Shown one piece after another: positions 1 through 5,393 of a stretch of 5,393 bases of DNA. The DNA is from Crenothrix polyspora (lineage in GTDB: Bacteria; Pseudomonadota; Gammaproteobacteria; Methylococcales; Methylomonadaceae). Position 1 is the stretch's first letter, and each line of letters opens with the position of its first letter. The notes below the pieces were generated by a model, which did not search any database, was not told the DNA's origin, and saw only the letters and a list, made by a program, of their open reading frames with translations. A program made the translations under genes and the position numbers. The DNA is taken from positions 1-5,393 of the forward strand of contig CAMDOP010000235.1 in assembly GCA_945903675.1 (NCBI GenBank). The letters are read 5' to 3'.

Positions 1-55
1 CCACGGTATGGGTGAATAGGGCGGGGGCCAATCTACATCACAGGCTCTGATTATA

Positions 56-1942
56 TTAATAACCAGTCCTAAGGTCGGGACGGCCTCCCAATAAACGGTT
101 AAAGCTTACTTGATCTTTTAGTAATTTATTAATTTTGATCATACAAGGTTGAGTAATACTTCCTACCCATTGAAAAACAGCTTTCTTGTCGTTAAGCCAT
201 TGATTTTTTAAACCCAATGCCGATCGTAGCATAAGTTCAGCCACATCAATTTGTCCTATAGGTTCCTTAACGACGATTGTGGGATCATTGATGATCAGAG
301 GGATTTTTGTTTGTATATCGTCAAGCGCGTGTCCATGACCTAAAAAACCATCATCAAACAATGATTCGCCATGATCTCCTAAAATAACCAAGGTGACCTT
401 ATTTAGCAGTTCACGTTTTATTAAGGGCTCAAGGATCTTACCAACAGCCCAGTCGGCATTGGCCATGGCATTCCAATAGGTTGCACTGAGTCGATCTTTA
501 TTTTTTTCGCTAATCTCCGATCTAGGTATAAGTTCTGATACTAAACGTTTAGGCATAGTAGGATAAGCATAAGGAAAGTGCCCTGCCTGTATATTGATAT
601 AAAAAAATTGTGGTTTAGTAAAATCGACTTGATTGATTCGAGTGTTAAATTGTTCAACGATACGCGCTTCACTGAGACGCAGACTGCCTGATTCTTTACT
701 AGGAAATACGCGATCATTAATAGCGGTTCTCGCATCAAAATAATCAACGCCTGTGCGCTTCATACCTGTATCAATTGAAACATTGCCAAAGGATTCATCC
801 TGTCCAGAGATCATGGACAGTTGATAACCTCTTGCTTGTAAAAACTGAACTAAAGTGACTTTAGGATTATCCTCAACCAAGCTTCTGTTAAATATAGCTT
901 TAATAGAGGGCACTGTATAGCCGGCATGACTATAAGCGTAATTAATGGCAATCCCATTTTTTGCAATGCTTTTCATTACAGGAGCGACTTGCTGATTATT
1001 TAAATTTTTCGACAGCAATTCTGCTCTAGCACTTTCTAAAACAATCAAAACTATATGCTTACCCATTATTGGTGCTATCTCAGCAAGCGCATCCTTTTCA
1101 ACAGGCTGTACAATAGCATCCCCTAAAAAGCCATCTTCATCTATACCATTACCAGGAATATCAACAGCACCAGGATAGATAGTTGCATCAAAAATAGCTT
1201 TATCTTGGGGATAAGCGAAACTACCAAAACCGTCAAAATCAATATCGGATAGTCGATCTAAACTTAAACTAATGAGTCGGAAAGATATCTTCTTTTCTAA
1301 ACCGTATCTTAAATAGGCATTATGAGAGAGATACCAAGTTAAAAAAGGTGTTGCCAGCATTGTGACTATTAGTAATTTTTTATAGGTTTTATGGGCAACA
1401 CTATTTGTTGAAACACGTTGAATAAAAGAATGTTTCGATAAAAATTTTATAATAAAAAAAACAACAATAATCGCGATACTCAATAGTCCGACAAACAAAG
1501 TAATTTCATTGCTGGTGTAAAGTAGCGCTTCTTTTATGCTTCCACCGGCTAAATTCTTAATAATTTGTAAATTAACCGTATCGTTAAAATAAGATAATAA
1601 TTTAAATTTAACTAACAGCCACAATGCTGCAAAAAAAACAACGATAACGCTAAAGCCATAATAAATCTTTAGGCCATATTTATTTAGTTTATCTGCTCCC
1701 AAAAACCAAAGACTTGCCAATAAGGTAATTAGACTAAGATCATACCAGATTGAAATGATAAAAAAGCTTAGGCGCTCCTCGGTCGTTTGATAAGCGAAAG
1801 GCTGCAAAAAGCCACCGGTAAAAAGATCGTATTTGAAATGAAGTAGTATTATTTCAAATACTTGTATAAAAATAAGCACAATGACCACCACAAGCAATCG
1901 CCTATAGCTTTCAAAAAAGCCCTGTAGTTTGTCAGCAAGCAT
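56..1942 (-). CDS. LTA synthase/OpgB-like membrane phospho-transferase (sulfatase-fold, alkaline phosphatase superfamily)
   Basis: A 628-residue inner-membrane enzyme. Five hydrophobic segments (about residues 14-36, 59-81, 93-115, 148-168 and 189-206) precede a periplasmic sulfatase-fold domain that starts near residue 295. The metal-site pattern is complete: E303 in VLIVLES, candidate nucleophile T343 in YTVPS (Thr where true sulfatases have Cys or Ser), H455 in QAGHFPY, D523-H524 in GDHGE, and H536/H538. SGQDESFG (379-386) matches the substrate-side motif of LtaS/OpgB relatives. Family knowledge suggests transfer of phosphoglycerol or phosphoethanolamine from a phospholipid to a periplasmic glycan or lipid; the real substrate cannot be read from sequence. 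Residues 233-275 form an unusual Asp/Gly-rich linker resembling MopE repeats. The ATG start is supported by AAAGG eight bases upstream and by the first helix beginning shortly after. A 221-bp gap with a candidate promoter separates it from holC, suggesting its own transcription. A plain hydrolase remains possible. Confidence 0.9.
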   Translation of the reverse strand: MLADKLQGFFESYRRLLVVVIVLIFIQVFEIILLHFKYDLFTGGFLQPFAYQTTEERLSFFIISIWYDLSLITLLASLWFLGADKLNKYGLKIYYGFSVIVVFFAALWLLVKFKLLSYFNDTVNLQIIKNLAGGSIKEALLYTSNEITLFVGLLSIAIIVVFFIIKFLSKHSFIQRVSTNSVAHKTYKKLLIVTMLATPFLTWYLSHNAYLRYGLEKKISFRLISLSLDRLSDIDFDGFGSFAYPQDKAIFDATIYPGAVDIPGNGIDEDGFLGDAIVQPVEKDALAEIAPIMGKHIVLIVLESARAELLSKNLNNQQVAPVMKSIAKNGIAINYAYSHAGYTVPSIKAIFNRSLVEDNPKVTLVQFLQARGYQLSMISGQDESFGNVSIDTGMKRTGVDYFDARTAINDRVFPSKESGSLRLSEARIVEQFNTRINQVDFTKPQFFYINIQAGHFPYAYPTMPKRLVSELIPRSEISEKNKDRLSATYWNAMANADWAVGKILEPLIKRELLNKVTLVILGDHGESLFDDGFLGHGHALDDIQTKIPLIINDPTIVVKEPIGQIDVAELMLRSALGLKNQWLNDKKAVFQWVGSITQPCMIKINKLLKDQVSFNRLLGGRPDLRTGY

Positions 1943-1950
1943 GATTAATA

Positions 1951-1955
1951 CCTTT
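1951..1955 (-). promoter_or_regulatory. Ribosome binding site of the membrane transferase
   Basis: On the minus strand AAAGG lies eight bases before the ATG at 1942-1940. It is the clearest Shine-Dalgarno match in the window and fixes the start of the 628-residue reading frame. Confidence 0.65.
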
Positions 1956-2054
1956 GTTTACTACTTATATAACTCCGACTAATACGCACGGAATCACATA
2001 AGCATTGCTTAATAAAAAGTTCATTAAATACAGTAATTGTTGTTGTGTTGCTGA

Positions 2055-2060
2055 ATTATA
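2055..2060 (-). promoter_or_regulatory. Candidate -10 box for the membrane transferase gene
   Basis: The minus strand reads a perfect TATAAT here, about 112 bases upstream of the ATG at 1942, in the holC-to-transferase gap. The hexamer 17 bases further upstream (TCTAAA) matches the -35 consensus at only three of six positions. The region is AT-rich, so chance is a real alternative. If real, it gives the transferase its own transcript with a 5' leader of about 100 bases. Confidence 0.35.
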
Positions 2061-2116
2061 TAGATTGGGTTTATAGCTTTAGACAGTTTAATACTATCAA
2101 CCAGCATCTGTCGCTC

Positions 2117-2146
2117 TAGGTTAAGCGGCACATTAATCTTAACCTA
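2117..2146. repeat. Perfect 9-bp inverted repeat downstream of holC
   Basis: TAGGTTAAG (2117-2125) is the exact reverse complement of CTTAACCTA (2138-2146), with a 12-base loop. It begins 18 bases past the holC stop on the minus strand. Neither strand has a T-run after the stem, so it is not a canonical intrinsic terminator. It could stabilise the 3' end of the pepA–holC mRNA or be a protein-binding palindrome upstream of the transferase gene. Confidence 0.5.
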
Positions 2147-2163
2147 TCTCTTGGTTCTATCAA

Positions 2164-2595
2164 TCATTCAATGTTATGTGTTTTGACGTTTAAGCCTGCC
2201 TGCTGATATTGGCGATAACGACTTCTAGCTGCGACTTTAGTAACTTCACAAGTATCTAGTATTTCGAGTATGCGTTTAGTTTTAGAAATATTTTCAGGAT
2301 ATTTCGACGACAAATTAAACAGTAACTCTTGACTATGCATAGGCGCATTAATTGAGCCAATTAAAATGACTTTATCTATACTTGGCGCTTGCCCTGTGTA
2401 TATTTCATGCGGAATAAAACTACCTGCTCGGAAAGTCCAAAGCAGGTCGTCTAATAGCTGACTTTGTTCGTCATTGTCAGTGAGTATATAACAGAACTGA
2501 CCGTTGCGATAAGCTTTCTCAATAAGCTTACAGGCAAACAGATAACGCTCCAGTAATAAATCCGATGACAATAAATAAAAGCTAACTTCAGTCAT
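2164..2595 (-). CDS. holC: DNA polymerase III, chi subunit
   Basis: Chi subunit of the DNA polymerase III holoenzyme. In the characterised E. coli system it pairs with psi (HolD), linking the clamp loader to single-stranded-DNA-binding protein during lagging-strand synthesis; it acts in the cytoplasm at the fork. The 143 residues are close to the E. coli length of 147. Family landmarks run through the whole chain: YLLSSD near the N-terminus, EKAYRNGQ (26-33), LDDLLWTF (48-55), FIPHE (60-64), LLFNLS (91-96), RILEILD (108-114) and RSRYRQYQQAGL (124-135). The ATG overlaps the pepA 3' end by eight bases (ATGACTGA), so translation is probably coupled. AGGG lies only three bases before the ATG, a tight spacing consistent with reliance on the upstream ribosome. 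valS, which follows holC in E. coli, is not here. Confidence 0.95.
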   Translation of the reverse strand: MTEVSFYLLSSDLLLERYLFACKLIEKAYRNGQFCYILTDNDEQSQLLDDLLWTFRAGSFIPHEIYTGQAPSIDKVILIGSINAPMHSQELLFNLSSKYPENISKTKRILEILDTCEVTKVAARSRYRQYQQAGLNVKTHNIE

Positions 2596-4075
2596 ATGCC
2601 CTGTTAATCAAATATTGACTTAATAAAGGCACAGGCCGACCTGTTGCACCTTTATTATTACCTGAACGCCATGCTGTGCCAGCAATATCAAGATGCGCCC
2701 AATTAAAATTCTCAGCAAAGTGTGATAGAAAACAAGCAGCAGTTATGGTTCCTGCATCTTTACCACCGACATTAGCTAAATCTGCAAAATTGGACTTAAG
2801 CTGCTCTTGATATTCTTCCCATAATGGCAAGCGCCATAAACTATCGTTTGCGGTAATACTGGCTGCGATTAAGCTATCACATAACTCATCATTATTACCT
2901 AACAAACCACTAGGTACTCGACCTAGCGCAACTAAACAAGCGCCTGTTAAGGTAGCTAAGTCGATAACGACATCAGGATTAAAACGTTCTGCATAAGTTA
3001 ATGTGTCACAAAGCAGTAAACGCCCTTCTGCATCGGTATTTAACACTTCAATGGTCTTTCCTGCCATGCTAGTTAATATGTCACCCGGCTTGTTAGCATC
3101 GCCATCGGGCATATTTTCTGAGGTAGGAACTAAGCCTATAATGTTCAAAGGTAGCTTCATCTGTGCAGCTGCGAGCAAAGTACCTAAAACACTTGCGCCG
3201 CCACACATGTCATATTTCATTTCATCCATGCCAGGGGCTTGTTTTAATGAAATGCCGCCTGCATCAAAAGTAAGACCTTTACCAATCAATACGATGGGTT
3301 TAGTGTTTTTTTCTCCACCTTGATAATTTAACGTAATTAATTTAGCCGGTTGTCGACTACCACGAGATACCGACAAGAGAGCGCCCATACCCAGCTTTTC
3401 CATATCAGCTTCTTCGAGCACACTAACATCTAACGTGGAATATGTTTTACCTAATGCCAAAGCTTGTTCAGCAAGAAAGCTAGGTGTACAAATATTGCCG
3501 GGCAAATCCGCTAAATATTTAGTCAGGTTTATACCCTCTGCAATAGCCTTGCCTTGTTGCAAGCCTTGCTCAGACAATGTTAATTCATTATCTGTACTGG
3601 TAATGATAAGTTGCTTAATATTGTAATCAGTTTCTTTATTCGTTTTGCAGGTTGTAAATTGGTAGACGGTATCGCTAAACACTTCGACAATTTGTCTTGT
3701 TTTCCAAGCGCCATCCATTCCACTTACGGCACAGTCCGACAGATTACAAACAACGGTACTTATAGTCGTCTTTTTTAAGCTGTTAATGGAAGCAAGTAAG
3801 GCTTTACGAAAGTTTTTAGTCGTTAATGGCTGATTTTCGCCTAAGCCTACTAACAAAATACGATCTATAGTCTTGCTGGGCACTGCATTTATTAAAACCG
3901 TTTCACCATTTTTACCCGCAATATCCCCCCTAGCCAATATCTTTTTAATTAACTCTTGAGTGCTTTCGTTAAGTGACTTTGCTGATGTGCTAAGTTGCTG
4001 ATCCTGATAAACACCCAAAATAAGACAATCGCATAATAATGTATCTAATGGGCCGGTTTCTAAAGAATAATCCAT
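2588..4075 (-). CDS. pepA: Cytosolic leucyl aminopeptidase (M17 family, PepA)
   Basis: Metal-dependent aminopeptidase that removes N-terminal residues, preferably Leu, from peptides; a cytoplasmic homohexamer in characterised members. The 495 residues compare with 503 in E. coli. The active site is complete and sits four residues earlier than in E. coli numbering: metal ligands K266, D271, D289, D348 and E350, catalytic K278 and R352. The M17 signature NTDAEGRL is at 346-353. The divergent N-terminal domain covers about residues 1-165 and the catalytic domain the rest. In E. coli PepA also binds DNA, assisting XerC/XerD recombination at cer and controlling carAB; whether this protein does so cannot be seen. 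It is the first gene of a unit with holC, overlapping it by eight bases. The ATG lies 10 residues before a hydrophobic beta strand, normal for the family. The Shine-Dalgarno is weak (GAG about eight bases upstream). Confidence 0.98.
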   Translation of the reverse strand: MDYSLETGPLDTLLCDCLILGVYQDQQLSTSAKSLNESTQELIKKILARGDIAGKNGETVLINAVPSKTIDRILLVGLGENQPLTTKNFRKALLASINSLKKTTISTVVCNLSDCAVSGMDGAWKTRQIVEVFSDTVYQFTTCKTNKETDYNIKQLIITSTDNELTLSEQGLQQGKAIAEGINLTKYLADLPGNICTPSFLAEQALALGKTYSTLDVSVLEEADMEKLGMGALLSVSRGSRQPAKLITLNYQGGEKNTKPIVLIGKGLTFDAGGISLKQAPGMDEMKYDMCGGASVLGTLLAAAQMKLPLNIIGLVPTSENMPDGDANKPGDILTSMAGKTIEVLNTDAEGRLLLCDTLTYAERFNPDVVIDLATLTGACLVALGRVPSGLLGNNDELCDSLIAASITANDSLWRLPLWEEYQEQLKSNFADLANVGGKDAGTITAACFLSHFAENFNWAHLDIAGTAWRSGNNKGATGRPVPLLSQYLINRAYD

Positions 4076-4114
4076 AACTTAACTCATAATAGTTGCTTGA
4101 ATAAAAAGCTCATA

Positions 4115-4143
4115 ATGAATGGGAAAAACAAATCCCCTGTCAA
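4115..4143 (-). promoter_or_regulatory. Candidate pepA–holC promoter with consensus -35
   Basis: The minus strand carries an exact TTGACA at 4143-4138. With a 17-base spacer, the -10 hexamer would be ATTCAT (4120-4115), matching only three of six consensus positions. It would start transcription about 30-35 bases before the pepA ATG. A good -35 with a poor -10 suggests a regulated promoter or chance. Confidence 0.35.
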
Positions 4144-4162
4144 AATAAGATGCTGTTAAAGA

Positions 4163-4168
4163 ATTATA
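4163..4168 (-). promoter_or_regulatory. Second candidate -10 box for pepA–holC
   Basis: The minus strand reads an exact TATAAT 88 bases upstream of the pepA ATG. No good -35 hexamer lies 16-18 bases further upstream (CACGAC at 17), so its strength is uncertain. It may act together with, or instead of, the TTGACA-containing candidate just downstream. Confidence 0.35.
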
Positions 4169-4260
4169 CAACCAATAAAATAGTCGTCGTGCTTTTTTGA
4201 AGAATGAGATCAGTATGAATAAAGTTTATGTACTAAATTTAAAATAAATTATATTTAATC

Positions 4261-4288
4261 TAGTTTATTTTTTTTTCTGCTATATAAT
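4261..4288 (+). promoter_or_regulatory. tRNA-Leu promoter
   Basis: A perfect TATAAT at 4283-4288 lies 24 bases before the mature tRNA 5' end, giving a short leader of about 17 bases for RNase P to remove. The -35 position is weak (TAGTTT at 4261-4266, 16-base spacer). A strongly AT-rich stretch at about 4230-4276, including nine consecutive T residues (4268-4276), could act as an UP element and compensate, as is common for stable-RNA promoters. No GC-rich stringent discriminator is apparent after the -10 box. Confidence 0.6.
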
Positions 4289-4312
4289 AACCAGCTTATC
4301 AAAGTTATCGAA

Positions 4313-4399
4313 GCCTCGGTGGCGAAATTGGTAGACGCAAGGGACTTAAAATCCCTCGTTCGTAAGGACGTGCCGGTTCGACTCCGGCCCGAGGCACCA
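4313..4399 (+). tRNA. tRNA-Leu, anticodon UAA
   Basis: An 87-nt class II tRNA that decodes UUA (and UUG by wobble). The acceptor arm pairs GCCTCGG (4313-4319) with CCGAGGC (4389-4395), followed by discriminator A and an encoded CCA (4397-4399). The anticodon stem AGGGA/TCCCT (4340-4344, 4352-4356) encloses loop CTTAAAA, placing anticodon TAA at 4347-4349 after U33. The long variable arm CGTTC-GTAA-GGACG and the T arm GCCGG-TTCGACT-CCGGC are intact. It is a single gene with its own promoter and terminator, divergent from pepA. tRNA 3' ends are frequent integration sites, but I see no second copy of this 3' end in the window. Confidence 0.97.
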
Positions 4400-4407
4400 T
4401 ATAAAAT

Positions 4408-4440
4408 AAGGACTCAGGATTCTTTCCTAGTCCTTTTTTT
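4408..4440 (+). terminator. Intrinsic terminator of tRNA-Leu
   Basis: The stem AAGGACT (4408-4414) pairs with AGTCCTT (4429-4435), and inside it AGGA (4416-4419) pairs with TCCT (4425-4428) around a five-base loop. This gives 11 base pairs with one bulged C. The stem runs directly into seven T residues (4434-4440). It begins nine bases after the CCA end, so it almost certainly ends the tRNA transcript. Confidence 0.88.
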
Positions 4441-4521
4441 ATGCCTGAAATTCTGTGAGGCTCATTCTTTACATACTTATAAAACATATCAATGCCTTCA
4501 TAAGACCCACATCTTTCCGCT

Positions 4522-4551
4522 TTGATGTATCAAAAAATTCATCAATATTTT
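4522..4551 (+). promoter_or_regulatory. Possible promoter/operator ahead of the acidic orphan gene
   Basis: TTGATG (4522-4527) and TATTTT (4546-4551) form a weak sigma-70-like pair with an 18-base spacer, each matching four of six positions. The -35 half is also one arm of a perfect 6-bp inverted repeat with CATCAA (4540-4545), whose arms bracket the spacer, as an operator might. The repeat is followed by six T residues, so a weak terminator is an alternative reading. The region is AT-rich and chance is possible. Confidence 0.25.
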
Positions 4552-4624
4552 TTAAATCATTACATTCAGAACCAAAAACACTTCTAATTACAGACTACCG
4601 TAAACTTACAACAACACAATAATA

Positions 4625-4969
4625 ATGATTAAAGATAAACAGAAAATTGAAATAGCCTTAAGCTTCATGCAACTCCATCCGACACCAATTTCGGCATGGT
4701 CACCTGATGAGGAGTATGTATCTGAAGATGAGCGGTACTTAAGTATTTATGACAATCTAATAATGGGCGTATACGGTGATTGTTATGGTATTAATGCTGA
4801 ATATGATGAAGACGGAGAGCTATTAACAGAGGCTACCGAATTTGAAGTAGAAGTAGTGCAATTTGAATCACCGAATGATCCAAGTGAAAAATTTACCTTT
4901 GAATTAAGCATTGAACCGACTGAGTTTAGTAAGTTCATAGAAGAACATGGCAGAACAGGCAATTGGTAA
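4625..4969 (+). CDS. Hypothetical small, strongly acidic protein (114 aa)
   Basis: I do not recognise this protein. Its 114 residues hold 27 Asp/Glu against 7 Lys/Arg (net charge about -20). The acidity covers most of the chain from residue 28 on. The basic residues are concentrated at the N-terminus (K3, K5, K7). There is no signal peptide or membrane segment, one Cys (C53) and three Trp/Trp-like anchors (W25, W114 and a Tyr-rich middle at 31-60). The alternation of acidic and hydrophobic residues at 69-80 and 89-97 suggests beta strands. An in-frame stop at 4601-4603 leaves the ATG at 4625 as the only plausible early start. It has no Shine-Dalgarno sequence, so translation may be weak or leaderless-like. 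It stands alone between tRNA-Leu and the convergent pcm. Such net charge is seen in immunity or DNA-mimic proteins, but also in many ordinary small proteins; no function is assigned. Confidence 0.65.
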   Translation: MIKDKQKIEIALSFMQLHPTPISAWSPDEEYVSEDERYLSIYDNLIMGVYGDCYGINAEYDEDGELLTEATEFEVEVVQFESPNDPSEKFTFELSIEPTEFSKFIEEHGRTGNW

Positions 4970-5041
4970 TAATGCCCTAACGCCTATTCTCAACTAAATT
5001 TAACCAGACCTAAGCGGCAACAACTTTAGTAGCGGAAGCTA

Positions 5042-5090
5042 TCGCCGAGCAAGCAAGCTATCAATTAGATTCTCGATTGATAGTTGGCGA
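5042..5090. repeat. Nested inverted repeat between the orphan gene and pcm
   Basis: CTATCAAT (5058-5065) pairs perfectly with ATTGATAG (5076-5083) around a 10-base loop, extendable by a G-T and an A-T pair to 5056-5085. Directly outside, TCGCC (5042-5046) pairs with GGCGA (5086-5090), with a nine-base bulge on the left. It lies between convergent genes, 73 bases past the orphan stop and about 66 bases past the pcm stop. Neither side has a T-run, so it is at best a non-canonical transcript end or an RNA-stabilising structure. Confidence 0.45.
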
Positions 5091-5156
5091 CTTAACCCAC
5101 TAATAACTTATGATCAGTGTTTATATAAAAGTCATCCGAGACAAGATATAGCTCAA

Positions 5157-5393
5157 TTACTCTATTCCTGATAAAAAAGGCACAAAAGTAACGGCTTCTA
5201 AGTTTTCTTTCTCGTATCCACTAGGAGTGCGTGTAACACGTTGCAAAACTTGCATTCCACTGCTACCGGTAGGTATAACCATAACTCCACCAATTGATAA
5301 TTGCTCTAATAACATGGCTGGTATCTCTGCGGGTGCTGCCGAAACCAAAATACCATCAAACGGCGCATTATCTGACCAACCCAGATTTCCATC
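5157..5393 (-). CDS. pcm: Protein-L-isoaspartate O-methyltransferase, C-terminal part (runs off right edge)
   Basis: This cytoplasmic repair enzyme uses S-adenosylmethionine to methylate L-isoaspartyl residues in aged proteins, starting their reversion to aspartate. Only the last 78 codons plus stop are present; the frame is open to the window edge, so the start and the SAM-binding motif I region (full family length about 210) lie beyond it. Visible family landmarks are GWSDNAPFDGILVSAAP (the late Rossmann segment), EIPAMLLEQLSIGGVMVIP, and the C-terminal AVTFVPFLSG, which corresponds to the family's V-R-F-V-P-L ending. This favours canonical Pcm over the divergent paralogue near tolC. In many gammaproteobacteria pcm sits in surE-pcm-nlpD-rpoS. 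Here the DNA downstream of pcm is a non-coding gap and a convergent orphan gene, so nlpD does not follow directly. Confidence 0.93.
   Translation of the reverse strand, partial: DGNLGWSDNAPFDGILVSAAPAEIPAMLLEQLSIGGVMVIPTGSSGMQVLQRVTRTPSGYEKENLEAVTFVPFLSGIE

Noticed and set aside
541..747. 68-codon minus-strand frame inside the membrane transferase
   Set aside because: Lies wholly within a motif-supported gene in another frame and has no recognisable content.
3003..3626. Two plus-strand frames (3003-3323 and 3435-3626) opposite pepA
   Set aside because: Antisense shadows of the pepA coding frame, whose catalytic residues are intact; no promoter or ribosome binding site supports them.
4305..4487. 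60-codon minus-strand frame (GVEPARPYERGILSPLRLP...) across the tRNA
   Set aside because: This is the well-known spurious antisense translation of tRNA-Leu; the tRNA fold explains the DNA completely.
4319..4525. 68-codon plus-strand frame (MAKLVDARDLKSL...) across the tRNA and terminator
   Set aside because: Classic false protein read from a tRNA-Leu gene; it also runs through the terminator and has no ribosome binding site.
2122..5019. Shared 9-mer TAAGCGGCA in two intergenic regions (2122-2130 and 5011-5019)
   Set aside because: The match does not extend to either side, and 9-base repeats are expected by chance in a window of this size.
4975..5100. Integron attC site after the orphan gene (CCCTAACGCC next to the stop)
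   Set aside because: The R''-like box deviates from RYYYAAC, and no GTTRRRY partner or matching L-box pair was found, so a cassette recombination site is not supported.
4313..5393. Complete integrated element at tRNA-Leu
   Set aside because: No integrase gene and no duplicated tRNA 3' end is visible up to the right edge, so only a weak suspicion of past insertion remains.

Overview
The window looks like chromosomal housekeeping DNA from an AT-rich gammaproteobacterium. The main evidence is an overlapping pepA–holC pair (leucyl aminopeptidase and the chi subunit of DNA polymerase III), a gammaproteobacterial-type arrangement. A canonical L-isoaspartyl methyltransferase (pcm) and a tRNA-Leu(UAA) with its CCA end encoded fit this. 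I cannot name the genus from sequence alone.

Layout, left to right. Positions 1-55 are a short, locally GC-rich edge with no gene I can support. A five-helix inner-membrane protein with a periplasmic LtaS/OpgB-like alkaline-phosphatase-superfamily domain lies on the minus strand at 56-1942. Its own candidate promoter sits in the 221-bp gap behind it. holC (2164-2595) and pepA (2588-4075) are also on the minus strand and overlap by 8 bp, so they form a two-gene transcription unit read from promoters around 4115-4170. A 237-bp AT-rich gap then separates pepA from a divergent tRNA-Leu(UAA) gene (4313-4399), which has a perfect TATAAT box and a strong intrinsic terminator (4408-4440). After 225 bp without a convincing gene comes a small, very acidic orphan protein on the plus strand (4625-4969). 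It is followed by 187 bp containing a nested inverted repeat, and then by the C-terminal 78 codons of pcm on the minus strand, running off the right edge.

Functionally the genes are only loosely linked: peptide turnover and accessory DNA binding (PepA), replisome clamp-loader/SSB contact (HolC), repair of aged proteins (Pcm), leucine decoding (tRNA) and probable envelope glycan or lipid head-group modification (the membrane transferase). The familiar E. coli neighbours lptF/lptG and valS are absent from both flanks of pepA–holC, so the locus is rearranged relative to that reference.

I found no CRISPR array, insertion sequence, complete mobile element or evident new defence system. The most interesting signals are a Cys-less MopE-like acidic linker in the membrane transferase, the orphan acidic protein just downstream of a tRNA gene, and possible gene remnants in the gaps on either side of that orphan.
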